The position numbers and the translations under genes were made by a program. The notes beneath the pieces are model-generated. The model made no database searches. It saw only the letters and a list, made by a program, of their open reading frames with translations, and was not told the origin of the DNA. Positions 23,578-33,479 of a stretch of 64,000 nt of DNA are shown here, one piece after another; the first letter of the stretch is position 1; each line of letters begins with the position of its first letter. The stretch covers positions 124,001-188,000 of the forward strand of contig JANQEA010000079.1 in assembly GCA_028278555.1 (NCBI GenBank), given 5' to 3'. This DNA is from Candidatus Bipolaricaulota bacterium. Its GTDB lineage: Bacteria > Bipolaricaulota > Bipolaricaulia > UBA7950 > UBA9294.

Positions 23578-24114
23578 TCAGGCGGCGTTGTACCCCTCCT
23601 CGATCGCCTTGCAGTTGACGTCGATCAGCTTCGACTTCCCGGACTCCTCGAGCATCCGCGACATCGCACGCTTCGCGGTCTCGAGCGGGACGACGCCGGA
23701 CGCCTTCAGGTAGGCACCGAGGGCGACCATATTGATCGTACGAGGATTCCCTGCCGATGCTGCGAGGTCGTTGAACGGGAGGTAGGTCGCGCGGACGTCG
23801 TCTCGATCGGCGGTCCGGTCGACGAGCGAACTGTTGACGACGACCACGCCGTCGGTCGCGAGCATCGCCTCGAACTTGTCGAGTGACGGTCGGTTCATCG
23901 CGATCAGCCCCGTCGGTTGATCGACGATCGGGGAACCGACCGGCTCGTCGGAGAGGACGACGGTGCAGTTCGCCGTGCCGCCGCGCATCTCCGGGCCGTA
24001 CGACGGGAGCCACGTCACCTCGAGTCCGTCGTCCATTCCCGCTTGGGCGAGGATCTTGCCAGCAAGGATCACTCCTTGGCCGCCGAAGCCTGCGATAATG
24101 ACTGAGCGCTCCAT
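23578..24114 (-). CDS. korC: 2-oxoacid:ferredoxin oxidoreductase gamma subunit
   Basis: 178-residue gamma subunit, the CoA-binding/interface domain of a 2-oxoglutarate or branched-chain 2-oxoacid:ferredoxin oxidoreductase. It begins with the family motif GFGGQGVILAGKIL and contains PSYGPEMRGGTA. The order in the operon is delta, alpha, beta, gamma. It starts 1 bp after the beta subunit stop. Whether the enzyme prefers 2-oxoglutarate (Kor) or branched-chain 2-oxoacids (Vor) cannot be read from sequence by eye. Confidence 0.9.
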   Translation of the reverse strand: MERSVIIAGFGGQGVILAGKILAQAGMDDGLEVTWLPSYGPEMRGGTANCTVVLSDEPVGSPIVDQPTGLIAMNRPSLDKFEAMLATDGVVVVNSSLVDRTADRDDVRATYLPFNDLAASAGNPRTINMVALGAYLKASGVVPLETAKRAMSRMLEESGKSKLIDVNCKAIEEGYNAA

Positions 24115-24115
24115 C

Positions 24116-24863
24116 CTACCCCCTGTCGATGAGGTCTCCGAGTGGGAAGACCTCGGTCACCACGTTCTCCACGTGTTCGTTCGACTGAAGCGGCGTCATC
24201 CGCCAGTTCGTCGGGCAGGTAGACAGGATCTCGACGAGCGAGTACCCCTTTCCCTCCACCTGATACTCGAACGCCTTCTTGATTGCAGCCGTCGTGTCAT
24301 TGATCCGCTTCGTGTCGTAGAGCGCCTGACGCGTAATGTAGGCCGGCGCGTCGAGCTGTGCGATCACCTCAGAAAAGCGGATCGGGTAGCCGAACAGGGT
24401 CGGATCGCGACCGTCCGGCGTGGTCGACGTCTTCTGATCGACGAGCGTCGTCGGCGCGAGTTCGCCGCCGGTCATCCCGTAGATCTGGTTGTTGACGAAG
24501 ATGACGGTGATGTTCTCCCCGCGGTTGGCGGCGTGGATCGACTCGGCTGTTCCGATGCTTGCGAAATCACCGTCTCCCTGATAGGAGAAGACGATGGATT
24601 CCGGACGCGCCCGCTTGACACCCGTTGCGACGGCACTCGCCCGGCCGTGGGCGACCTGAAGAGCGTCGCACTTGTACCAGAGGTAGGCGAAGACCGAGCA
24701 GCCGACCGGAGCGAGGCCGATCGTCCGTTCGGCGATGCCCAGCTCGTCAAGCGTCTGGCCGATGATCCGCGTGATGACTCCATGACTGCAACCGGGGCAG
24801 TACGTGAATCGAGCACCGGTGAGGCTCGCGGGCCGCTCGAACACCTTGACCATGTTGGCGATG

Positions 24864-24874
<11 letters not shown>
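24116..24874 (-). CDS. korB: 2-oxoacid:ferredoxin oxidoreductase beta subunit (TPP-binding)
   Basis: 252-residue thiamine-pyrophosphate domain. It has the YCPGCSHG cysteines, the TPP motif GDGDFASIG and NNQIYGMTGGE, all typical. A GAGGTGAG site precedes the ATG, and the gene overlaps the alpha subunit by 11 bp. It forms the active centre with the alpha subunit; electrons leave through the ferredoxin-like delta subunit. Confidence 0.93.
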
Positions 24875-25919
<1,045 letters not shown>

Positions 25920-25928
25920 TCCCCCTCC

Positions 25929-26153
25929 TTAGGTCGGGACCTTCTCCCGGTAGACCTCGATCGCGATATCGGGGCACGTCATCGCGCAGAATGCGCATCC
26001 GATGCAGGCCTCGGGACGCTCCATGTGAGCGACGTTGTAGCCGCTCTTGTTCAGCGTGCCGGAAAACGCGAGGACCTTCTGGGGACACGCGGCGATGCAA
26101 AGGCCGCATCCTTTGCACCGCTCGGCATCGATCACGACCGTTCCTCTCGGCAT
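25929..26153 (-). CDS. korD: 2-oxoacid:ferredoxin oxidoreductase delta subunit (2x[4Fe-4S] ferredoxin)
   Basis: 74-residue ferredoxin-like subunit with two full cluster motifs, CKGCGLCIAACP and CIGCAFCAMTCP. It is the electron exit of the complex. The first gene of the kor group, 9 bp before korA, with a GGGAGG site upstream. Confidence 0.93.
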   Translation of the reverse strand: MPRGTVVIDAERCKGCGLCIAACPQKVLAFSGTLNKSGYNVAHMERPEACIGCAFCAMTCPDIAIEVYREKVPT

Positions 26154-26165
26154 CAGGACCTCCCT

Positions 26166-26624
26166 CTACGAGCCGTCGTAGAATTCCTCGTTCACTCGCT
26201 TCGCGCGGTTCTTGCGGAGCCGGCCGAGGCCCGTCTCGACGCGCCCGATCCAGCTCTGGATCTGTTCTTCGCCGAGTGTCAGGCGCTCGCGTTCGATCGG
26301 CCGAACGGAGTTAGATGGATGGTGATTTGCCAATGCGTTGTGCAATCGGACGACATCCCGATCGAACGGTTCGTTTCCGGTGGGGGAGACGTCGGCTTCG
26401 GCGAACGAGAGGGACGGAGATCCACCAGGATCCGTGGCGTCGATGCGAAACGTCGCGCGACGGCCGACGTCGATCTTCTCGGGCTCCCCTTCGCCGAGCG
26501 GCATGAACCCGATCGTCCCCGAGTCGAGCCGGACACGAATCCGGGACGTCTCGACGCCGACGATCTCCCCCTCGACTAGCGCGGGCTCCTCCTTCGGGGC
26601 GGAGTTCACGACGTTCTCAGGCAT
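26166..26624 (-). CDS. hypothetical protein with S1/OB-like domain
   Basis: 152-residue protein. Residues ~15-75 (EGEIVGVETSRIRVRLDSG, then a VGRRATFRIDA strand) look like an S1/OB-type beta barrel. The C-terminal half is charged and helical (IERERLTLGEEQIQSW, RLRKNRAKRVNEEFYDGS). A role in RNA binding or as a TRAM-like accessory is only suggested by fold. ATG 26624 was chosen because the residues coded upstream have no protein-like character. It sits between rpmB and the kor genes on the same strand. Confidence 0.65.
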   Translation of the reverse strand: MPENVVNSAPKEEPALVEGEIVGVETSRIRVRLDSGTIGFMPLGEGEPEKIDVGRRATFRIDATDPGGSPSLSFAEADVSPTGNEPFDRDVVRLHNALANHHPSNSVRPIERERLTLGEEQIQSWIGRVETGLGRLRKNRAKRVNEEFYDGS

Positions 26625-26659
26625 GGGGGATCTCGCTCCGTTTCGCGTGGCGCGTCCGA

Positions 26660-26851
26660 TTACGCCGCCTTGACGACCCGCCCCGACTTGATGCATCGGG
26701 TGCAGGCTCGGATCCACTGCTTCTTCCCGCCGACGACGGCGTGCACCCGCTGGATGTTCGGGGCGCGTACGCGTCGGGTGTGGCGGTTCGAATGACTGAC
26801 GGTATTCCCGGCGGCTGGTCTCTTGCCGCAGACTTCACAGACTCTCGACAT
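26660..26851 (-). CDS. rpmB: 50S ribosomal protein L28
   Basis: 63-residue L28 with the zinc-type cysteine pairs CEVCGKRP at the start and CTRCIKSG at the end, plus SHSNRHTRR in the middle. A GAGGTG site lies upstream. It follows tsaB by 26 bp on the same strand. Confidence 0.95.
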   Translation of the reverse strand: MSRVCEVCGKRPAAGNTVSHSNRHTRRVRAPNIQRVHAVVGGKKQWIRACTRCIKSGRVVKAA

Positions 26852-26877
26852 CTTCGTTCACCTCGACGTGCTCCTCC

Positions 26878-27522
26878 TCAGGCGAGGAGGGGCTCTACGT
26901 ATAGCGGCTCGACCTCGTAGAGTCGGTCGGCCGGTTCCTCATTCCATCCCAACTTCGCGATCGCCAGCGGTGAGGGGCGATTCGCTTCCTCCGGGGCGAT
27001 TCGTACCATCGGATGCCCCAGCAGCGCTTCGCCGATCGACGGTGCGCCACTCCCGACAAGGGTCACCGTTCTCTCCTCGCTGCGCAAGGCCTCCAACAGC
27101 TCCGCTTCGCGGACCAGTCGCATCGGCGCGAGGGAACGCGATCCGGTGAAGAACTGCACGTAGTGCAGATCGCGCCGGCTCGCGACGATGACGCAGACGC
27201 GCTTCGCATCCGTTACCCGTGCGCGATACCCATCCGTACCGGCAATGCCGACGAGCGATGCTCCGGTCGCCTGGCAGAACCCTTTGGCGCCTGCAAGTCC
27301 GATCCGCAACCCGGTGAATGACCCGGGCCCTCGGTTGATGCAGACCATGCCGACATCGGCTCGCCTCGCGCCGTTCTCGCGAAGCGCTTCGTCGATCAGC
27401 GAGAAGAGACGCTCGGCATGTTGGAGGGGGCGATCCATCGAGAACTCGTCGGCGACCTCCCGTCCGTCGTAGAGGGCGATGCCGCCGAGCGGCTCGGATG
27501 TGTCGACTCCTAGCGCCAACAT
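26878..27522 (-). CDS. tsaB: tRNA threonylcarbamoyladenosine modification protein TsaB
   Basis: 214-residue ASKHA-fold partner of TsaD in t6A37 tRNA modification. It has the N-terminal ALGVDTS and NRGPGSFTGLRIG motifs and the C-terminal PLYVEP. The ATG lies about 3 nt after the predicted transcription start, and no ribosome site is present, so translation is probably leaderless. Confidence 0.9.
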   Translation of the reverse strand: MLALGVDTSEPLGGIALYDGREVADEFSMDRPLQHAERLFSLIDEALRENGARRADVGMVCINRGPGSFTGLRIGLAGAKGFCQATGASLVGIAGTDGYRARVTDAKRVCVIVASRRDLHYVQFFTGSRSLAPMRLVREAELLEALRSEERTVTLVGSGAPSIGEALLGHPMVRIAPEEANRPSPLAIAKLGWNEEPADRLYEVEPLYVEPLLA

Positions 27523-27531
27523 GCCATGCAG

Positions 27532-27560
27532 ATGGTAGGTGAGCGAAGTGCCCTTTTCAA
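27532..27560 (-). promoter_or_regulatory. promoter of tsaB
   Basis: Minus strand TTGAAA (27560-27555), 17-bp spacer, TACCAT (27537-27532). The predicted start of transcription near 27525 is 3 nt before the tsaB ATG. The -35 overlaps the ribF stop region. Confidence 0.6.
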
Positions 27561-28501
27561 CCGGCGATTAGGGCGGACGACGGCGGGAAATCGGCAAGAA
27601 GCTCGCGGGCGTGAACCTCGTCTCGGGAAATCTGATCCTGCAGATCGGCGAGCGATGTGAGCGCCAGATCCCCGCGGAGATGGTCGAGAAGATGGACCTC
27701 GATCCGTTCGCCGTAGGAATTGTCTGGCGCCGTGTCCAGGAGGTGCACCTCACACCGAATCTCGGTCTTCTCGGACGTGACCGTCGGGCGCGTGCCGACG
27801 TAAAAGAGGGCCGGACGCGCTGCTGCCTCCTGTGGAGGGCCGAGGAACGCGTACGCGACGTAGACGCCGTGGGCGGGGAGGAGAACGTGTTGGTCGACCG
27901 CGAGGTTCGCCGTCGGATACCCGAGCCTGTGCCCGATCCGATCTCCGCGGACCACGTCCCCGATCAGAAGCGGAGGGTGTCCGAGAAGGGCGGCGGCCTT
28001 CCCGACGTCCCCCGAAGCGAGGAGGAAGCGAATCCGTGTGCTGTTGACCGGGTCCCCGTCGACGAGGACCGGGGGGACGAGGGTGACGGAGAATCCGTAT
28101 CGCTCGCCAAGCGCTCGGAGGATCTCCGGTTCTCCGGCTCGGCCGGCGCCGAACCGAAACGAAGGTCCGACGACGACCGATTTCGCGCGAAGCTGCTCGG
28201 CGAGGATCGTCTCGGCGAATCCCTCTGGAGGGAACTCCCGAACCTCGAAGAAGTCCGCTTGAATGACGCGATCGACGGTTCGCGCCAGGATGCTCGACTT
28301 GACCGATTCGGGGAGGAGGAGAAACCGATCCGGACTCTCCTGAAGCTGGAAGCGCGGCGGACGGGCGAACGCGTATGCAATCGCCGCGAGTTTCTCTTCG
28401 TCGGCCTGACGCCGGACCTCGGTAAGGATCGCCTGATGACCGAGGTGGACCCCGTCGAACGTGCCGATGCTGACTACGCTTCCGTCTGTCATGGTCGTCA
28501 C
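27557..28501 (-). CDS. ribF: bifunctional riboflavin kinase / FAD synthetase
   Basis: 314-residue enzyme making FMN and FAD. The N-terminal FAD synthetase domain has [11 protein letters not shown] and [12 protein letters not shown]; the C-terminal flavokinase domain has RLGYPTANL and RCEVHLLD. Start: GTG 28501, about 7 nt after a weak -10 (TACCAT), or ATG 28492 three codons later; neither has a ribosome site. Divergent from ruvB. Confidence 0.93.
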   Translation of the reverse strand: MTTMTDGSVVSIGTFDGVHLGHQAILTEVRRQADEEKLAAIAYAFARPPRFQLQESPDRFLLLPESVKSSILARTVDRVIQADFFEVREFPPEGFAETILAEQLRAKSVVVGPSFRFGAGRAGEPEILRALGERYGFSVTLVPPVLVDGDPVNSTRIRFLLASGDVGKAAALLGHPPLLIGDVVRGDRIGHRLGYPTANLAVDQHVLLPAHGVYVAYAFLGPPQEAAARPALFYVGTRPTVTSEKTEIRCEVHLLDTAPDNSYGERIEVHLLDHLRGDLALTSLADLQDQISRDEVHARELLADFPPSSALIAG

Positions 28502-28555
28502 GTCGCGGATGGTACACGATCGCCGTGGCCCGAGACAGGAAAAGCGAGTCCAGGA

Positions 28556-28585
28556 TTGGAGGAGGACGAAGTCGGCCTGTACAAT
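28556..28585 (+). promoter_or_regulatory. promoter of ruvB
   Basis: TTGGAG (28556-28561), 18-bp spacer, TACAAT (28580-28585), located 10 nt before the ruvB ATG. The leader would be only 2-3 nt. Confidence 0.55.
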
Positions 28586-28594
28586 GCCCCCGAT

Positions 28595-29599
28595 ATGAGG
28601 TCGGAACGGATCGCCGGAGCAAGGCTCGAGGAGGACGCGAACCTCCTCAACCTTCGACCTGCGTCACTCGGCGAGTACATCAACCAGCAAGAGATCAAGG
28701 AGAAGCTCCGCATCTACATCGCCGCGGCGAAGCAGCGGGGCGAATCACTCGATCACGTTCTGCTGCACGGTCCACCCGGACTCGGCAAGACGACGCTGGC
28801 GCAGATCATCGCAGCGGAGATGGGTGTCGACATCCGGATCAGCTCCGGTCCGGCGATCGAGAAGGCAGGCGATCTGGCGGCGATCCTGACGAACCTGCAA
28901 CCGCACGATGTCTTCTTCATCGACGAGATCCACCGGCTCCGGCGAAACGTCGAGGAGATCCTCTATCCGGCGATGGAGGACTACAAGATCGACATCATCC
29001 TCGGCGAGGGACCGAACGCGCAGTCGCTCCGGATCGACCTGCCCCCGTTCACCCTTGTCGGTGCGACGACAAGGGCCGGGCTGATCTCCGCCCCGATGCG
29101 CGATCGGTTCGAGGTCAAGTTCCGCGTTGGCTTCTACTCTGTCGACGACCTGAAAACGGTCGTCATCCGCGCCGGCCGGATTCTCGGGATCGAGGTGACG
29201 GGTGGCGGAGCGGAAGAGCTTGCCAAGCGGGCTCGCGGGACTCCACGGATCGCCAATCGTCTCCTCCGGCGGACGCGCGACTACGCCGAAGTCGAGGGGG
29301 AAGGAACGATCGACGCTGAGATCGCACGGCGGTCGCTCGACATGCTCCGGATCGACGAGCACGGCCTCGACGAGCTCGACCGCGCCGTCCTCGCGACGCT
29401 GGTCGACAAGTTCGCCGGCGGGCCGGTCGGCCTCGATACGCTCGCCGCGGCGCTGTCGGAAGAGCGCGACACGATCACCGACATCGTCGAGCCGTTCCTC
29501 CTCCAGGAGGGGCTGATTCAACGAACACCACAGGGGCGGATCGCCACGGAACGTGGGCTTGCGTACCTCGGCAAGGAATCACCGGATCGGCTCTTCTAG
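28595..29599 (+). CDS. ruvB: Holliday junction branch migration helicase RuvB
   Basis: 334-residue AAA+ motor of the RuvABC resolvasome. Walker [10 protein letters not shown], Walker B FIDEIHR, sensor GATTRAG, arginine finger RDRF and the C-terminal winged-helix ([10 protein letters not shown]) are all present. ATG 28595 was chosen because it gives the family N-terminus; the long frame upstream is antisense to ribF. Its TAG shares the CTAG tetranucleotide with the stop of the opposing gene. ruvA and ruvC are not nearby. Confidence 0.95.
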   Translation: MRSERIAGARLEEDANLLNLRPASLGEYINQQEIKEKLRIYIAAAKQRGESLDHVLLHGPPGLGKTTLAQIIAAEMGVDIRISSGPAIEKAGDLAAILTNLQPHDVFFIDEIHRLRRNVEEILYPAMEDYKIDIILGEGPNAQSLRIDLPPFTLVGATTRAGLISAPMRDRFEVKFRVGFYSVDDLKTVVIRAGRILGIEVTGGGAEELAKRARGTPRIANRLLRRTRDYAEVEGEGTIDAEIARRSLDMLRIDEHGLDELDRAVLATLVDKFAGGPVGLDTLAAALSEERDTITDIVEPFLLQEGLIQRTPQGRIATERGLAYLGKESPDRLF

Positions 29600-30132
29600 C
29601 GTCGCGAGAGGTTCTTCGCGTTGTGGAGGAACTCCCGCACGACCCCCGTGAACCGTCGCCAGTCGAAGATGAGGGCCGCGACGATCCAGACGACGTACCA
29701 GATCAACGCATGGGGCGCCTCGAAGTAGGCGACGATCAACGGGAGGGCGACGGCCGGCGTCGCGAACGACATCGTGATCATCTTCGAACGGAAGTAGGCG
29801 ATGAACGCCGCCGCGACCATCACGTAGATGATCGCCGGGACAAAGGGGATGAATCGGGAGAGGACGAGATAGCAGAGGCCGGAGAAGACCATCACCATGT
29901 CGAAGGCGAATTCCTTCTCGCCGACCCAAGTCGGCGGCTTGTTGTACCTGCGGGCGAGGCGTCCGTCGAGGATGTCGGTCGTCCATCCGAGCATGGTGAG
30001 AAGAAGAACGGCCGGCAGCGCGCTCCCCGCGAGGAGCTGGGATCGCTCGGCGAAACCGAGCGCGACGATCGCCGCGGCAATCAAGCCGCGCGACAGGGTC
30101 AAGACATCGGGAATCCTCTTCACCATTCTCAC
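29596..30132 (-). CDS. CDP-alcohol phosphatidyltransferase family protein
   Basis: 178-residue polytopic membrane enzyme (about six segments) of the family that joins CDP-diacylglycerol or CDP-alcohols to an alcohol. The first half of the motif is clear ([10 protein letters not shown]). After the usual eight to nine residues, however, the second half reads G-EKEFAF-D instead of G-xxx-D-xxx-D, so one or both downstream aspartates are shifted or lost. Start is GTG 30132 or ATG 30126, both very close to a -10 box. It could be a PgsA-like enzyme with changed chemistry or a non-catalytic paralog. Confidence 0.75.
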   Translation of the reverse strand: MRMVKRIPDVLTLSRGLIAAAIVALGFAERSQLLAGSALPAVLLLTMLGWTTDILDGRLARRYNKPPTWVGEKEFAFDMVMVFSGLCYLVLSRFIPFVPAIIYVMVAAAFIAYFRSKMITMSFATPAVALPLIVAYFEAPHALIWYVVWIVAALIFDWRRFTGVVREFLHNAKNLSRR

Positions 30133-30141
30133 CGGATGCCT

Positions 30142-30170
30142 ATTCTAAGGAGGCGTCCGGTGTGTGCCAA
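30142..30170 (-). promoter_or_regulatory. promoter of the CDP-alcohol transferase gene
   Basis: Minus strand TTGGCA (30170-30165), 17-bp spacer, TAGAAT (30147-30142). Transcription near 30135 leaves a leader of 3-9 nt. The same region can fold as a hairpin (30130-30141 with 30151-30162, one G-T pair). Confidence 0.5.
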
Positions 30171-30185
30171 ATGCAAGGATGGACG

Positions 30186-30317
30186 TCAGCCGGACGCCCG
30201 TCCGGGTTCGCGAAGCCCGGGCGGCGGACCGAGAAGCTCGTGGAGGAGGATTGCCGAGCGCGGGTCCTCCTTCACGAGTGTTCGGAGCCGATCGAGCGGC
30301 GTCTGGGATTCGCCCAT
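30186..30317 (-). CDS. 43-residue protein following floA
   Basis: ATG 30317 directly follows the floA stop (0-bp gap) and has a GGAGGA site 8 nt upstream, inside the end of floA. The 43-residue product is helical and polar, with LDRLRTLVKEDP and AILLHELLGPPPGLREP, and reads like real coding sequence. I do not recognise the family. Its place in the nfeD-floA unit suggests a role with the flotillin-like membrane domain system. Confidence 0.6.
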   Translation of the reverse strand: MGESQTPLDRLRTLVKEDPRSAILLHELLGPPPGLREPGRASG

Positions 30318-31304
30318 CTACGCTTCCTCCGAGGGACCGCGTGTTGGTGCCTGATCATCGGAGGCGAACCCTTCGCGCATCTTCGTGTCGGCCTGGACGT
30401 TCTTCATCCGGTAGTAGTCCATGATCCCGAGGTTTCCCTCACGAAACGCTTCGGCCATCGCCCGCGGAATCTCGGCCTCGGCCTCGACGACCGCCGCACG
30501 CCGCTCCTGGACGAGCGCGCTCATCTCCTGCTCCCTCGCCACCGCCATCGCGCGCCGTTCCTCGGCCTTGGCGCGGGCGACCTTCAGATCGGCTTCCGCC
30601 TGATCGGTCTGCAACTGCGCGCCGATGTTCTTCCCGACGTCGACGTCGGCAATGTCGATCGAGAGGAGCTCGAACGCCGTTCCGGCGTCGAGGCCCTTCT
30701 CGAGGACGAGAGTCGAGATCTTGTCCGGGTTCTCGAGGACCTCCTTGTGCGATGTCGCTGACCCGATCGCCGAGACGATCCCCTCGCCGACGCGGGCGAC
30801 GATCGTCTCTTCGGTCGCGCCGCCGACGAGCCGGTCGATGTTGGCGCGGACCGTGACCTTGGCGATGGCGAAGAGTTGGATTCCGTTCGCGGCGACGGCG
30901 CCGACCTTCGGCGTCTCAATGACGCGCGGGTTGACCGACATGGCGACGGCGTCGAGGACATCGCGGCCGGCGAGGTCGATTGCCGCTGCCCGTTGGAAGT
31001 CGAGCGCAATGTTCGCCTTGTCGGCGCTGATCAACGCGCGCGCGACCCGCTCGACGTTTCCGCCGGCGAGGTAGTGCGCTTCGAGGTCCGAGATCGCGAG
31101 CTTCAGTCCGGCCTTCCATGCGGCGATCATCGGGAGGATCACTCGATGCGGATTGACCTTCCGCAGCCGCATTCCGATCAGCGTCATCGGCCCGATCGGA
31201 ACGCCGGCGGCGAGGGCCGAGATCCAGAGTCCCATCGGAACGAAGTAGAAGAACAACCAGAGAACCAACAGTGCCGCGACGGCGAGAATGATGTAGCCGA
31301 CCAT
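30318..31304 (-). CDS. floA: flotillin-like protein FloA
   Basis: 328-residue SPFH/UPF0365 membrane-scaffold protein. It has an N-terminal membrane segment ([20 protein letters not shown]), then [11 protein letters not shown], the band-7-like domain and the Ala/Glu-rich coiled region ([14 protein letters not shown]) that drives oligomerisation. It forms membrane microdomains in other bacteria. ATG 31304 has AGGAGGAGGG upstream and lies 2 bp after the nfeD stop, the usual operon pairing. Confidence 0.93.
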   Translation of the reverse strand: MVGYIILAVAALLVLWLFFYFVPMGLWISALAAGVPIGPMTLIGMRLRKVNPHRVILPMIAAWKAGLKLAISDLEAHYLAGGNVERVARALISADKANIALDFQRAAAIDLAGRDVLDAVAMSVNPRVIETPKVGAVAANGIQLFAIAKVTVRANIDRLVGGATEETIVARVGEGIVSAIGSATSHKEVLENPDKISTLVLEKGLDAGTAFELLSIDIADVDVGKNIGAQLQTDQAEADLKVARAKAEERRAMAVAREQEMSALVQERRAAVVEAEAEIPRAMAEAFREGNLGIMDYYRMKNVQADTKMREGFASDDQAPTRGPSEEA

Positions 31305-31306
31305 GC

Positions 31307-32656
31307 TCAACCCTCCTCCTTCTCCGTGCGTCGAACGACCTTCCGATAGACCTCGTCCCGAATCACGACGATCGGCGTTCCCTTGGCGAGAAAGCCCTCC
31401 TCGCAGACGACATCGATCCGTTCCTCATCGAACAGCCCGCCTCCGACGGGGCGTAGATCGGTCGCCGCGACGCCGCGTCGGCCGACCCAGTCGCTGGCGG
31501 CGACGTCCGCCTCCTCCTTCTCATGAGACCTGCCGGTGACCGCGGTCGACAGGATGATCCCGCCGAGCCGAAGGCGCGTCTTCGGGAGGCGGGCGAGGAG
31601 GACGATCGCGACGACGACACTGACGATCAGCCCGGCGGTGACGATCGCGATCGCCTGGATCGCCTGTCCTCGTCCTGCGAATGGGCCGACCATCGCGGTA
31701 TAGAATCCGAGTCCGATCAAGACCAAGCCGAGCAGGCCCGTCAACCCGAAGTCGACGGCGGTGAACGCGAAGATCTCGAGACCGACGGCGACGATCCCTC
31801 CGAAGAGGAACGCAACCGACTCCCAGCCTGCGAGCCCGACGAGGAAGTGGGTCCAGAAGAAGGCACCGAGGCAGACGATCCCGATCAGCCCGGGGATGCC
31901 GAACCCCGGGACGAGCATCTCGACGATCAACCCAAGGAGGCCGGCGGTGATCAGGAGGCCGACGGCGATCGGTGACGTCAGCACCTCGACCAGGTCGTCG
32001 ACCCAGCGAACCTGAAACTCGACGGTCGTGTCGTATCCCCGCTCGGCGAGCCACGTCTCGATCGACTCGACTTCGCCGTCGGAGTAGCCCCAAACGGCCG
32101 CGTCCCTGGCGGAGAGCGTCAACAGCTTCCCGGCGTCGATCAGCCCGGGGATCGAGACGTCGCGGTCGACCATCGCCTCGGCGACCTCCGGCGGGCGCCC
32201 GCGGATCTCGGCCGTGGCGCGGAAGAGCGACCTCGTCGCGCTGATCACCTTCTCCGGGGCCTCGCGCATGCTCTCGCCGATGAACGTTACCGGCGTCGCC
32301 GCGCCCATGACGCCGCCCGGAGCAAAAAGGATCGTTTCGCAGGCGATCGCAATCGCTGCCCCGGCAGAGAACGCTTCGCGTGAGATGTACGCGGCCGTCG
32401 GCACGATCGCATCGAGGAGGATCCCCCGCGATTCGACCGCCGCGTCGAGGTAGCCGCCGGGTGTCGCAAGGACGAGGACGACGATGCCGGCTCCGGCCTC
32501 GGCCGCCTCTTGGAGTCCCCGTCGCAAGTACGTCACCGTTCCCGAGTTGATCTCGCCGTCGATCGAGAGGATCCACGCGGCGCCCTCGGCCCGCACGGCC
32601 AGAGAGGCGGCGCAACAGGCGCAGAGGGCGATCGCGAGTACCACATAGCGAGTCAT
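31307..32656 (-). CDS. nfeD: NfeD-type membrane serine protease (long form)
   Basis: 449-residue membrane protein with a signal peptide (residues ~1-25). It has a ClpP-class protease domain with the Ser nucleophile in [13 protein letters not shown] and a candidate Lys in [12 protein letters not shown]. Four to five membrane segments follow, then a C-terminal OB-fold domain ([15 protein letters not shown]). It partners with FloA. ATG 32656 was chosen because it begins the signal peptide and lies about 7 nt after a -10 box. Longer in-frame starts would lie inside the promoter. Confidence 0.9.
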   Translation of the reverse strand: MTRYVVLAIALCACCAASLAVRAEGAAWILSIDGEINSGTVTYLRRGLQEAAEAGAGIVVLVLATPGGYLDAAVESRGILLDAIVPTAAYISREAFSAGAAIAIACETILFAPGGVMGAATPVTFIGESMREAPEKVISATRSLFRATAEIRGRPPEVAEAMVDRDVSIPGLIDAGKLLTLSARDAAVWGYSDGEVESIETWLAERGYDTTVEFQVRWVDDLVEVLTSPIAVGLLITAGLLGLIVEMLVPGFGIPGLIGIVCLGAFFWTHFLVGLAGWESVAFLFGGIVAVGLEIFAFTAVDFGLTGLLGLVLIGLGFYTAMVGPFAGRGQAIQAIAIVTAGLIVSVVVAIVLLARLPKTRLRLGGIILSTAVTGRSHEKEEADVAASDWVGRRGVAATDLRPVGGGLFDEERIDVVCEEGFLAKGTPIVVIRDEVYRKVVRRTEKEEG

Positions 32657-32662
32657 GCATCG

Positions 32663-32692
32663 AGTGTATGTTGACATGCGGGCTTGCTGCAA
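32663..32692 (-). promoter_or_regulatory. promoter of nfeD-floA
   Basis: Minus strand TTGCAG (32692-32687), 18-bp spacer, TACACT (32668-32663). The start of transcription is predicted at about 32656, the nfeD ATG itself, hence a leaderless mRNA. Confidence 0.5.
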
Positions 32693-32709
32693 GTTCGCGG
32701 GGAGCGCGA

Positions 32710-32738
32710 TTGGTTTCGGCTCCCATCAGAGCTAGAAT
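32710..32738 (+). promoter_or_regulatory. promoter of the anchored hypothetical gene
   Basis: TTGGTT (32710-32715), 17-bp spacer, TAGAAT (32733-32738). It leaves a leader of about 67 nt with a GGGAGG ribosome site before ATG 32812. Confidence 0.55.
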
Positions 32739-32811
32739 GGTTCGGAGCGATGGCGCCGAAGCCGAATCTGGCAGGCGCGAAGGGTGCGAGGGGCGGAAGG
32801 GAGGTTGTGGG

Positions 32812-33393
32812 ATGAAGAACGCGGTTTTCCTGGCATCAATATGGGTCGCGATCATCATCGTAGCGTACGCGATGGTCTACTGGGATCGAGGGATCGAGCA
32901 GCCGCTTCCGATCTCGATCCTTGAGCCGTCGAGCGTCGCCTATGTCGATCCGGACGGACGATTCGGCCTGGAGGTTCCGAAGGGCTGGGACCTCGAGGAG
33001 ACGGAGACGGTCGTTGTCCTCACCGATCCTGCGGCGACGGTCGAGGTGACGGTCGGCGTTGTGGAGGAGCCGATCCCGGAGACGGCGCTCCTCGTGGCGT
33101 TGGGAATCGTCGGCTCCGATGAGACGGGAGGCCTCGTCGAGGAGCTTCCCGCCGCTGGCGCGTCCGAGAGGGCGGTTCGGATGACCGGCCCGGCGATCGA
33201 TGCTCGGGAAAGCTACGGTCTTGCCTATCTCTACGAAGGGACAACGGTGATTCTCATCGTACGCGGCAGCGCGGACGGCCTCGCGCTCCGAGCGGACGAC
33301 CTCGCTTTGATCGAAACCGGAGTCACGGTCCCGGCTCCGGCCGGTGACGAGGCCATGCCGGCCGAAGAAGGAGAGCCGGCGGTCGCGTTGTAA
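32812..33393 (+). CDS. membrane-anchored hypothetical protein
   Basis: 193-residue protein with one N-terminal membrane segment (residues ~4-22, AVFLASIWVAIIIVAYAMVY). The rest lies outside, begins with DPDGRFGLEVPKGWDLEE, resembles PsbP/DUF1795-like domains and ends in an acidic, Pro/Glu-rich tail. I cannot assign a family. It is a single gene between a good promoter and a terminator. Confidence 0.75.
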   Translation: MKNAVFLASIWVAIIIVAYAMVYWDRGIEQPLPISILEPSSVAYVDPDGRFGLEVPKGWDLEETETVVVLTDPAATVEVTVGVVEEPIPETALLVALGIVGSDETGGLVEELPAAGASERAVRMTGPAIDARESYGLAYLYEGTTVILIVRGSADGLALRADDLALIETGVTVPAPAGDEAMPAEEGEPAVAL

Positions 33394-33425
33394 CGCGTCG
33401 AGAAAGTCTGAACTCGCAAGGTGGA

Positions 33426-33454
33426 GGGCGGGCACCGTGACTCGGTGCCCGCCC
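33426..33454. terminator. bidirectional terminator hairpin
   Basis: A perfect 12-bp stem, GGGCGGGCACCG (33426-33437) with CGGTGCCCGCCC (33443-33454) and a 5-nt loop, lies between two convergent genes. The flanks are only moderately T-rich on either strand. Confidence 0.7.
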
Positions 33455-33479
33455 CTTCACTTGGGTGCGAATCTTCCGG

